Shown: positions 8,537-16,488 of the stretch, piece after piece
How positions within the stretch are numbered: the stretch's first letter is position 1
How the letters are laid out: every line of letters starts with the position of its first letter
From: Candidatus Melainabacteria bacterium
GTDB taxonomy: Bacteria > Cyanobacteriota > Vampirovibrionia > Obscuribacterales > Obscuribacteraceae
Direction of reading: 5' to 3'
DNA: 64,000 nt
NCBI GenBank assembly: GCA_003153555.1
Contig: PLZS01000078.1
Span: 21,256-85,255 of the forward strand
Position numbers and translations under genes: made by a program
Notes under the pieces: model-generated
Databases searched by the model: none
What the model was told of the DNA's origin: nothing
Seen by the model: the letters and a program-made list of their open reading frames with translations, nothing else

Positions 8537-9994
8537 GTGCAACCTATTTATCTGATCGATTTCTACAAAGTTGGTCACATCGACCAGTACCCGTCTGGCA
8601 TTACTCAGATCTGGTCGAACTGGACGCCTAGAACAAGCCGAATAAAATTACAGAGCACCGTTGTGCATTTCGGTCTGCAGTACTTCATCAAGAAGATTCT
8701 GATTGAGTCATTCGAGGAGGAGTTTTTCAAACTTGATCTGAGCACAATCATTGAACATTACCGATCGATTATGCAGTCCACGCTTGGACTGCAGGAGCCA
8801 AGAACAGATCATATTGCAGCGCTACACAAACTTGGTTATCTACCACTAGACATCTATTCGATTCCGGAAGGTAATTCAACACCGCTTAATTGTCCTTCAA
8901 TAGTAATCACGAACACCCATCCTGATTTCTTCTGGCTGCCGAATTATTTCGAGACTATGCTTTCAGCGTATTTGTGGAAGCCGTCGACTTCAGCCACAAC
9001 CGCGCAAAGATTTCGTGCATTGTTCGAGAAGTACGCCAAAGAGTCAGGCGAGAAAGACATGTCGTTTATCGATTGGCAGGGGCATGATTTTTCCATGCGC
9101 GGTATGAGCGGAGTCGAAGACGCGATTTTATCCGGAATGGGACACCTCACTTGCTTTTCCGGAACCGATTCACTGCCAGCCATTCTTGCCGCAAATCAGT
9201 ACTACAACGCAGGCTTGAACTGCGGTGGTTCTGTTCCAGCGACTGAACATTCGGTCATGTGTGCAGGCGGTCAAGAAGGTGAGTTTGAAACATTTCGAAG
9301 ACTAATCGAAGACGTCTATCCAGAAGGAATAGTCTCCATAGTTTCTGACTCTTGGGATTTGTGGAAAGTATTGACGGATTACATTCCACGACTCAAAGAA
9401 ACGATTCTGGCCCGCAATGGGAAAGTAGTAATCCGCCCTGATAGTGGCGTTCCTGAACTTATCATTTGCGGAAATGATACAGCCGAGGGTGCTGCTAAAA
9501 AGGGAGTAATCCAGCTGCTAGCTGAAGTTCTCGGTGTAAAACCTAACACCGCAAATGGTGGCACAGGACTACCTCTAATTCAGAACGGTGGAGCCATTTA
9601 TGGTGATGCAATATCATACGAAAGAGCTGAAAAGATTCTCCAGGGCATTATCGCAAAAGGACTCAGCCCCTATAACATGGTCTTTGGAATCGGGTCGTAC
9701 ACTTATGAGTACGTCACTCGTGACACGTACGGATTCGCGATGAAGGCAACAGCAACTCGACAAAACGGTCAAGTCATTCCAATTTTCAAAAAGCCCATAA
9801 CTGATACTGGCGGCAAGTTCTCGCACAAAGGAATTCCGGTTGTTTCTGGAGAGCCTGGGAAATATATCGTTAGCGAGCAATCATTGCCTGAGGACCTGGA
9901 CAACTGCGCATTTGAAAAGGTGTTCAGCAATGGAAAACTTTTGATCGACAACTCATTTGCAACGATAAGGAGCCGCGTTCGTGCAAGTCTATAA
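8537..9994 (+). CDS. nadV: Nicotinamide phosphoribosyltransferase
   Basis: This enzyme joins nicotinamide to PRPP to give nicotinamide mononucleotide, the entry step of the non-deamidating NAD salvage route. Family landmarks are the N-terminal YLIDFYKVGHIDQYP block (compare LLATDSYKVTHYKQYP in animal NAMPT), the GMSG and VMCAGGQEGE region, SDSWDLWK, and VIRPDSGVP of the phosphoribosyl-binding site. A GTG at 8537 with GGGGA 9 bases ahead matches where the family begins and gives 485 residues. A TTG at 8510 is the alternative start. The 3' end overlaps the next gene by 14 bases, so NMN synthesis is coupled to supply of its co-substrate PRPP. Confidence 0.93.
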   Translation: MQPIYLIDFYKVGHIDQYPSGITQIWSNWTPRTSRIKLQSTVVHFGLQYFIKKILIESFEEEFFKLDLSTIIEHYRSIMQSTLGLQEPRTDHIAALHKLGYLPLDIYSIPEGNSTPLNCPSIVITNTHPDFFWLPNYFETMLSAYLWKPSTSATTAQRFRALFEKYAKESGEKDMSFIDWQGHDFSMRGMSGVEDAILSGMGHLTCFSGTDSLPAILAANQYYNAGLNCGGSVPATEHSVMCAGGQEGEFETFRRLIEDVYPEGIVSIVSDSWDLWKVLTDYIPRLKETILARNGKVVIRPDSGVPELIICGNDTAEGAAKKGVIQLLAEVLGVKPNTANGGTGLPLIQNGGAIYGDAISYERAEKILQGIIAKGLSPYNMVFGIGSYTYEYVTRDTYGFAMKATATRQNGQVIPIFKKPITDTGGKFSHKGIPVVSGEPGKYIVSEQSLPEDLDNCAFEKVFSNGKLLIDNSFATIRSRVRASL

Positions 9995-10889
9995 CATCGA
10001 ACTAGGTAACACTCTCCAATACGAGCTGATCAAATTTCCGGGAGGGGAGCTGCATATTCGTTTAAATGAATCCGTGATGCAGGAAATAGAGAAGTACGAG
10101 ATGACAGCGCTGACGGCTCGAATCAACGACTCGCAACGCTTGATCGAAACTATTCTGTTGTGTGACGCTATTAAACAAGAAACAGACAGACCAGTAACTC
10201 TCATCCTTCCCTATCTTCCATATGGAAGAGCCGATAGGCGATTTAGCAGTGGAGACTGCTTCGGGGTTGCAACCTTTGCGCGTTTAATCAACTCAGCAAA
10301 AGTATTGACTATGACGCTCGACGCCCACTCAGCTCAAGGTTTATCCTATTTTGACAGGATCAAAGATCTTCCCTCCAACCAATTTATTGAGTCTGCCTTT
10401 ACCGATTTCTCTTCAGGATCACCAGATGACGTCACAGTTCTCTTTCCCGACAAAGGTGCACGCGAACGATACGGCGCGGTAAGCAACCGCTATGCAAATG
10501 TTTTGCACTGCAGCAAAGAGCGCAATCTTCTGACAGGTAAGCTCCGTGGCTTCAACGTTCCAGAAGCGACAGACTTCAAGACCAAGAAAGTATTGATCGT
10601 CGACGACATTTGTGATGGTGGTGGCACATTCAATGGTATCGCCGATAGTCTGAAGGATTATGGTTTGGAATTAGGGTTATATGTTACGCACGGCATATTC
10701 TCCAAAGGCTATTCGGAATTGTCGAAGCGGTTCAAGAAGATCTACACCACCGACTCGTTTAGGGTCAGCTACCCGGACCAGGATCGCTTCGGTCCGAACG
10801 AGGATCTGACTGTGTTTCCAACGCATGAATACTTTCTTCAGCATCATTACGCTCTTTTATGCGCGCCCATCACCCAAAAGACGATCTAA
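9981..10889 (+). CDS. prs: Ribose-phosphate pyrophosphokinase-like protein (PRPP supply)
   Basis: A 302-residue PRPP synthetase homologue. FPGGELHIRL near the N-terminus, ILPYLPYGRADRRF (the flexible ATP loop), TLDAHSAQG, FPDKGARERYG and the PRPP loop VLIVDDICDGGGTF are all in order. It is more diverged than a housekeeping Prs, with the catalytic-loop region shortened, and is typical of Prs copies paired with nadV in bacteria and phages. GTG start with a strong AAGGAG 8 bases upstream inside nadV. The likely role is to make PRPP for the neighbouring phosphoribosyltransferase. A second, general Prs probably exists elsewhere on the chromosome. Confidence 0.9.
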   Translation: MQVYNIELGNTLQYELIKFPGGELHIRLNESVMQEIEKYEMTALTARINDSQRLIETILLCDAIKQETDRPVTLILPYLPYGRADRRFSSGDCFGVATFARLINSAKVLTMTLDAHSAQGLSYFDRIKDLPSNQFIESAFTDFSSGSPDDVTVLFPDKGARERYGAVSNRYANVLHCSKERNLLTGKLRGFNVPEATDFKTKKVLIVDDICDGGGTFNGIADSLKDYGLELGLYVTHGIFSKGYSELSKRFKKIYTTDSFRVSYPDQDRFGPNEDLTVFPTHEYFLQHHYALLCAPITQKTI

Positions 10890-10989
10890 GTTCAATTCGA
10901 TACGGTCGTGAATAATCAGAATCCGTAGCGCTTGATTAATCGAAAAGGGTGCTGTGTTGGGTTTGTTGGCAAAACATTTTCACTCTGTA

Positions 10990-11017
10990 TGCCACAACCC
11001 TGCCACAAACTTGCCAC
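10990..11017 (+). promoter_or_regulatory. Three TGCCAC direct repeats at 11-bp phasing
   Basis: TGCCAC starts at 10990, 11001 and 11012, exactly 11 bases apart, about 80 bases before the ATG at 11094. Repeats phased by one helical turn are typical of OmpR/PhoB-family regulator sites. A comparable array lies at 62025-62063 and a weaker one at 22054-22070. Confidence 0.55.
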
Positions 11018-11093
11018 CGGTCGGTTACGGTCGACGAAGTACTGTTGTCATATGACTCTGAGCGTCGCTCCAACTACCAGCGAGGACTGAAAT

Positions 11094-12008
11094 ATGGCTA
11101 CCAGAACACCCAGCGGAGATTCCATTGCCGATCAATTGCGGCACCATCAGTCAACTGACACAGATCTGGCAGACGTGGCTCATTCCCTGACCGACGCACA
11201 TGCCCATCGCCCCGGCGCGTGGCAACAAGATTTGGCCAAGACAAATGTCGCCATGCATGAGAAAGGCCTTTTGCCGGGTATGGATATAGTCGGCATAAAA
11301 GGACAGGATTTTGTTATTCGAGATTCTCAGGGACACGTTCAGTTAGTTGACTCGACCAACATCGCCAACCGTCACGCCGACGGACACAGTGGTGGCACGC
11401 GTGATATCGGAGGAAGATCTGCAAACTTGAACAGTGATGGCTCTGGTAGCGTACAAGCCCAACGAGGTGACAACAGCGCCTGGGTACTCTCTCAAGCATT
11501 GCTAAAATCGCAAGGCATAGACAACCCGACTGCAAACCAAATGGCAAACTATCAGATGGAACTAGAAAAAGTGAATGGAAGGCCTGTATCGCAATTCAAG
11601 CCGGGCGATCAAATCAAAATTCCAGCAACGACTCGCTCTGGAGACCAAACTGATTTCGTAGCAGAGAGAGCGAATACAAAAGCCGCGAAAGACAAAGCCA
11701 TCGTCGACACGAACTATGACTTGGCTGCCGCTGCGTTATCTAAATTTGCCAGCTCGGGCGGAATCATCCGCAGTTCTAATATAAGCATGGAAGACATAAA
11801 CAAGGCATTGACAGGAAACGTCACAGAAGATGAGCGAAAGGGATTAACCTTCTTACGTGATCACTATGAGCAGTTGCAGAATAGAGACACCAGTCTGACA
11901 GGCGGGAAAACAGGAGTGATTTATCAAAGCAACCTTGATACAGCCCGAACCGCCGAAGAAAATACAATCAGACAGGCTCACATAAGAGCGATTGGTGGAG
12001 ATCCCTAA
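11094..12008 (+). CDS. Hypothetical protein with LysM-like domain
   Basis: A 304-residue protein without a recognisable signal peptide. The N-terminal third is His-, Asp- and Gln-rich (SIADQLRHHQSTDTDLAD). A segment near 125-180 resembles a LysM module: it opens with DNSAWVLSQALLKSQG, continues through N..M.NYQMELEKVNGRP, and closes with FKPGDQIKIP. LysM modules bind peptidoglycan or related glycans. The C-terminal part is mainly helical. ATG start with AGGA 9 bases upstream. Three phased TGCCAC repeats precede it. The LysM reading is likely; the overall function is unknown. Confidence 0.7.
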   Translation: MATRTPSGDSIADQLRHHQSTDTDLADVAHSLTDAHAHRPGAWQQDLAKTNVAMHEKGLLPGMDIVGIKGQDFVIRDSQGHVQLVDSTNIANRHADGHSGGTRDIGGRSANLNSDGSGSVQAQRGDNSAWVLSQALLKSQGIDNPTANQMANYQMELEKVNGRPVSQFKPGDQIKIPATTRSGDQTDFVAERANTKAAKDKAIVDTNYDLAAAALSKFASSGGIIRSSNISMEDINKALTGNVTEDERKGLTFLRDHYEQLQNRDTSLTGGKTGVIYQSNLDTARTAEENTIRQAHIRAIGGDP

Positions 12009-12119
12009 TCTCCAAATAATTTGTGAAACAAATCCTGTTTTGGCAAAACGACGGAAACATTAGGTCGTCGTGAAAATGGCGCACCGAAGCAGATTGATCG
12101 ATAATCTGTAATTGCAATC

Positions 12120-12998
12120 CTAATTTGCACTCAGAGACACACTGCGTCGAAGCATACTGCTAAGATGCCCGGTATCACCTATTCGACTGACAAACAGAAG
12201 GGCAAGAGCGCAAAGATCTTTCCAACTGATCTCAGGATCGCAGACTTCGATCATGGGCATTCTCCATCTCTCGCAATCGTAATAGCCGTCATGGTCCATC
12301 CCACCTGTGGCAATCATAGAAGACCAGTTGTGGAGCTCATTGACAAGGGTCGTGCCCAACGTTACAAGTACATTGCGGTCGCATAGACCGTTCATGTAAT
12401 CTTGCAAAACCTTAACTATATGATCCTGTCCATTGTCTAATGCGTGGCACTCACCACAAAACAACCGTAGCCCTGAGTGTTGTCTCAGCGTTGGATGAAC
12501 AATCATGACCTCCAGAATCAAAATGCATGGCTGCGCCTCAGAGAGCTTCATCCAGCATTCGTCAATCGTCTCTGCTCCCTTGTCCCGCTCAATACGTAGA
12601 ATTGACGATAACCGCTGGTGTCGGTGCAGTTTCCAATCCAACGAATGGATTGACTGAAATTCAGCCAAGCTTCTACTTTGCGTATTGATAAAGTCCCTGT
12701 ACAGTTCGCGTTGCTCGTACGATGCTTCAAACACCTCTCGCAGCAAACAACGAAACTGAAGATCAGGGCGGTCTAGCTGCTGCTCCAAAAACAGCAAATA
12801 CGCCTTGAGCTTGGCCGGATCGTATACAGGCGCCTCGTGCCTACGAATCATTTTGCCAGTGCGCGGAGATCTATATTTCGTCACCCTGTCCGTGAAATGC
12901 TCCCAATAGCCACGGAACCGCACAATCTCAGATGAGAAATCATGAGCAAGATCATCAATTGTTGGTGCTGGCAATTCCATAAGAGAGCATCTCGTCAC
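12120..12998 (-). CDS. Hypothetical protein, 292 aa
   Basis: I do not recognise a family. The protein is soluble, Arg- and Leu-rich and mostly helical, with FCGECHAL as its only cysteine cluster near residue 180. An aromatic/charged N-terminal block (FRGYWEHFTDRVTKYRSPRTGKMIRRHE) precedes long predicted helices. No transmembrane segment or known catalytic motif is visible. The gene is single, convergent with the LysM-like gene and separated from it by about 110 bases. A second ATG at 12980 is an alternative start. Confidence 0.6.
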   Translation of the reverse strand: MTRCSLMELPAPTIDDLAHDFSSEIVRFRGYWEHFTDRVTKYRSPRTGKMIRRHEAPVYDPAKLKAYLLFLEQQLDRPDLQFRCLLREVFEASYEQRELYRDFINTQSRSLAEFQSIHSLDWKLHRHQRLSSILRIERDKGAETIDECWMKLSEAQPCILILEVMIVHPTLRQHSGLRLFCGECHALDNGQDHIVKVLQDYMNGLCDRNVLVTLGTTLVNELHNWSSMIATGGMDHDGYYDCERWRMPMIEVCDPEISWKDLCALALLFVSRIGDTGHLSSMLRRSVSLSAN

Positions 12999-13126
12999 AC
13001 TCTGTTTAGGATTCTAACAGAATCGCACTGTGCGAAAAAGCGTCCTTACTCCACCGATTAACCTGTGCAATTCCATGCATCTATCGCACACTACCCTTTG
13101 GCATTCAATAAAACGAAGCACCGTGG

Positions 13127-13195
13127 ATGATGCTGAACCCAGTGCACCTGTGGCAGCAACTTATGCGCCTATATCATCCGCTCAAATTCGCCGAA
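13127..13195 (+). pseudogene. Remnant similar to the end of the 15843-16481 gene
   Basis: A + strand frame here encodes SAPVAATYAPISSAQ, almost identical to SPVAATYAPVSSAQG near the C-terminus of the secreted protein at 15843-16481. In the shared block most base differences are at third codon positions (gca/gcg, act/acc, tcc/tcg, gct/gcg, caa/cag), so the copy diverged while under protein-level selection. The frame then runs into the end of the S9 peptidase gene and loses similarity. It looks like the tail of a deleted or truncated paralogue. Confidence 0.45.
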
Positions 13196-15685
13196 TCACG
13201 GCTTGGCATTCTTTACGTTCTTGTCGAGCCATTGAGTCATTTCCCACAATGTATGCAGCACCGATTCACGGGCACGATAGCCATGCGTCTCGGCGGGCAG
13301 AACAACCCAACGTACGTGACCGCCGAGACCTTTCATGGCCTCAAATAGGCGTTCACTTTGAATGGGATATGTACCCGGATTGTTATCAACTTCGCCGTGG
13401 ATAAGAAGCAAAGGTTCGTCAATCTTGTCGGCGTAAGTGAATGGCGACATCTCTACATAAATTGGCTTGGCTTGCCAGAAATTACGCTCCTCAGACTGGA
13501 ACCCAAATGGTGTTAATGTGCGATTATAGGCGCCACTGCGGGCGATGCCGGCACGGAACAAATTAGAATGCGCTAAAAGATTCGCTGTCGTAAACGCACC
13601 ATAAGAATGTCCGCCAATCGCCAGGCGATTACGATCTGCCACGCCTAGGCGCACCACTTCATTTACAGCCGCTTCTGCACCAGCGACAAGTTGTGTCACA
13701 TATGTATCGTTCGGCTCAGTTGTTCCTTCGCCCACGATCGGAAACGTAGGATCATCCAATACTGCAAAACCCATTAGCAGAGCAAATAGAGGTCCCTGAT
13801 AATTCGCGGACACAAATCGGTATGGAGAGTCTTGAACCTGTCCGGCCGCGTCCTTAGATTTGTACTCAGTCGGGTAAGCCCACATGAGCATCGGCACTGG
13901 TTTTGACTGCCCTTCCTTAAATTCTGGAGGCAGATACAACATGCCCGACAGCTTCACTCCGTCTGCGCGCTGATATTGAAGCAGCTTTTTCGTGACCTTC
14001 GCAAGCGAAGAATTTGGATTTGGAAAATCAGTCAAGCGCTGAAGCGACTTCTCCTCAAGTTTCCGGACATAGTACTGCGGCTGCTCTGTAACTGATTCTC
14101 GGCGCGTCAGAAGGCTGGAGCCGTTAGGATCCAAAACATTAACAGCGGACTCGTAGTTAGGCGGATCACATCTCCAGAGTCGCTTTGTCACAGGTGCAGT
14201 CTTCAGATCAAGTTGATCGACAAAAGGACGATCTCCTTCAGGACCCGCACCTTCACCAAGAAGTAGCAAACTTCCGTTTTCCGTCTGATGCATCACAGTA
14301 GTACCACGCGGAGTCAGATCACGAGCCGGGCGACCAGGATCACTATAATGATCCTCGTACGAGCGATCCCAGAGGAGGCGAGGCTTTACTGAAAGATTAT
14401 CGGGTGCCACCACAAACGTCCGCGTCTTCCGGTTCTTAAACCATGATTCGCTCACAAGCGCCAGTTGTCCGCTACCCCAACTTACACCGCTGGATCGCAG
14501 TGACAATTGAATGAGCCGGGTTGGTGACCCCACAAATGGTGCCGCCCAGGTAAACAACTCATCTCGCACATCCGCTTCTTTCTTTGGATCGCCTCCATCG
14601 CGCGCCTCCACCCAACAGACTGTGGCATCAGTATCAGCGCGCCATTCATAATCGCGCGGACCAGTTGGCACAGCAGAAAAATCAATAGGCACTTCTTCAG
14701 CGAGTGGATTATCAGCGAGCTGCTTCTCAACTTTTCCATCTAACGAACGGACCTCAACGCGGTAAGGAAACCGCTCGATTGCAACCTTATAGGAATAAGG
14801 ACGGTGCGTGATTGCTGTGAGAAGATGCCGACCATCGGGGGAAGGTGTGGACTCAATGTACAGTTCTGGCTGAGCAATTTGTTCAATGCGCCCATCAAGA
14901 TGCACGTGTGCGAGTTGTGATTGCAAGAAATACTCAAAAACTTTTTCATCGTCAGGATTCTTCAGCAAACCGGGATCAGTTCGCGCGGGGCGTTTCTGTC
15001 CATCATTCTCTTGAACGAGCGGTCCGCGCGGCACCATCGATTTTACAGGGGCTGCACCACGATCTCGTGGCACGAGTCTGGCAATAATTGACCCATCCGA
15101 AACCCACTTGTAAGGCGGTTCCTGATAGAAACAATCATTGAGTCGAGCATCGATCAGCTGCGCCGCTTGGCGTGATGCAACATCAAGAATCCAAAGTGTA
15201 ATATCCGCACCGCTCGTAACAGTGAAACCGATTTTGGTGCCATCGGGTGACCAAGAGACATCGGAAATGCGAGCGCCGTCCGGAATTCCTGTAACTTGTT
15301 TCGGTTTGGCTGTGGTATCAGTGAGGTCCGCTAAATACAGCCGCGCATATGCGTAAGAGCGGCTGGGTCCGTTCGTTTTAGGATTGATTCGCAAACCAGC
15401 GAGTGTCAATTCCGGCTGAGACACTTCCGCGATGGGCGGCAAACTCGGTTGCTCCATCAGCAACATCGTCTTGCGATCGGGCGACAACTTCGCCGTTGGG
15501 GTCGGCGGAACATCAACGAGATCAGCAATAGGCTTGGGCGGAACCTGATAGGTGAGCTCATCTGCTAGGGTTCGATCAATCGAAGACAAGAAGGCTGCAA
15601 AAACCATGAGACCCAAGGCGTGCCGCCGAAAAATGCAGCCAGGCACCGCAGGCAAGAAAGCTGTCATCTTTAAACGCATTTGCAT
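13196..15685 (-). CDS. Secreted S9-family (prolyl oligopeptidase-like) peptidase
   Basis: A long serine peptidase with an N-terminal seven-bladed propeller-like region (repeated SPDGTKIGF, SPDGRHLL motifs) and a C-terminal alpha/beta-hydrolase domain. The nucleophile is S694 in GGHSYGAF; the likely acid and base are the Asp in HGEVDNNP and the His in ETHGYRARE. A signal peptide (CIFRRHALGLMVFAAFLSSIDRTLADE) indicates export. Two adjacent ATGs at 15685 and 15679 follow AAGGAATGGGGA; I use the first, giving 829 residues. The frame stays open 56 codons further, but that would bury the signal peptide. It would cleave small peptides in the periplasm or outside the cell. Confidence 0.88.
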   Translation of the reverse strand: MQMRLKMTAFLPAVPGCIFRRHALGLMVFAAFLSSIDRTLADELTYQVPPKPIADLVDVPPTPTAKLSPDRKTMLLMEQPSLPPIAEVSQPELTLAGLRINPKTNGPSRSYAYARLYLADLTDTTAKPKQVTGIPDGARISDVSWSPDGTKIGFTVTSGADITLWILDVASRQAAQLIDARLNDCFYQEPPYKWVSDGSIIARLVPRDRGAAPVKSMVPRGPLVQENDGQKRPARTDPGLLKNPDDEKVFEYFLQSQLAHVHLDGRIEQIAQPELYIESTPSPDGRHLLTAITHRPYSYKVAIERFPYRVEVRSLDGKVEKQLADNPLAEEVPIDFSAVPTGPRDYEWRADTDATVCWVEARDGGDPKKEADVRDELFTWAAPFVGSPTRLIQLSLRSSGVSWGSGQLALVSESWFKNRKTRTFVVAPDNLSVKPRLLWDRSYEDHYSDPGRPARDLTPRGTTVMHQTENGSLLLLGEGAGPEGDRPFVDQLDLKTAPVTKRLWRCDPPNYESAVNVLDPNGSSLLTRRESVTEQPQYYVRKLEEKSLQRLTDFPNPNSSLAKVTKKLLQYQRADGVKLSGMLYLPPEFKEGQSKPVPMLMWAYPTEYKSKDAAGQVQDSPYRFVSANYQGPLFALLMGFAVLDDPTFPIVGEGTTEPNDTYVTQLVAGAEAAVNEVVRLGVADRNRLAIGGHSYGAFTTANLLAHSNLFRAGIARSGAYNRTLTPFGFQSEERNFWQAKPIYVEMSPFTYADKIDEPLLLIHGEVDNNPGTYPIQSERLFEAMKGLGGHVRWVVLPAETHGYRARESVLHTLWEMTQWLDKNVKNAKP

Positions 15686-15842
15686 TTGTCCCCATTCCTT
15701 TGAGATTGCCCAAGTAGACTTTTCCGAGCAAAGAGGAGCTATTGTATTACCTCTGACTTCCGTAGATGCAGCAATCGCTGGGAAAGCTCTGGTACATTGG
15801 TAGGAGACTTTTGGGTCAGGTTCGAAAATCGGAGAAGCCGCA

Positions 15843-16481
15843 ATGAGAAGCAAATTCCTGCTCGTAACACTGGTGTCTACAGCGATAGGGCAAATTTATA
15901 CTCCGGCGATGGCACAAAATTCCCAAGGCAGCTATAAGCTTCAGAAGGGGCAACTAGGCGATGGCTCGAAGATAATCCCCTCTCGACCACAAGTTGAAAT
16001 ATTAGATGAAACACCGATCGTCAAGGATCGACGACGCGTAGACAATGCACCAACCTACGAAATTGCTATTCCGCCTCTTCCCGTCTCGTCGGGAGCACAC
16101 GGTGCAGGTGGCAATGGGACTCCAGATACCAGTAGACCGGGCGTCATACGCCTCACGCCTACAAGAGATGGACGCATTTTGGCGGCTCCTGGGATGCAAT
16201 CGAATATTCCGGCTCAGGGCATGGCAGCGCGCCGAGACTTGCCATCAGGCACCAGCACCGGTGTTCATGCCCACATGACGACTCCACAAAATCCGTCCGG
16301 CGATGCGGCTGGAAGAAAACCTGGATCGATGCTCGGCAGCTCACCAACCCAAGCGCATCATGTAAGTTCACCTGTGGCAGCGACCTATGCGCCTGTGTCA
16401 TCGGCGCAGGGATCTTCTGTCACGCAAACATCCACGCATGTTAAAGCAACACTCAAAGAGCGCGGACAGCTTCTTAAGTAG
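15843..16481 (+). CDS. Small secreted hypothetical protein
   Basis: A 212-residue protein with a clear Sec signal peptide (MRSKFLLVTLVSTAIGQIYT, cut likely after PAMA). The mature part is low in structure and rich in Pro, Gly, Ser, Thr and Ala, like a linker or surface-exposed protein. Near the C-terminus is PVAATYAPVSSAQ, which recurs in the remnant at 13127-13195. It is divergent from the S9 peptidase, with about 157 bases between the two starts, and convergent with the macroglobulin-like gene, 7 bases between stops. No known domain. Confidence 0.7.
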   Translation: MRSKFLLVTLVSTAIGQIYTPAMAQNSQGSYKLQKGQLGDGSKIIPSRPQVEILDETPIVKDRRRVDNAPTYEIAIPPLPVSSGAHGAGGNGTPDTSRPGVIRLTPTRDGRILAAPGMQSNIPAQGMAARRDLPSGTSTGVHAHMTTPQNPSGDAAGRKPGSMLGSSPTQAHHVSSPVAATYAPVSSAQGSSVTQTSTHVKATLKERGQLLK

Positions 16482-16488
16482 AACGTCC

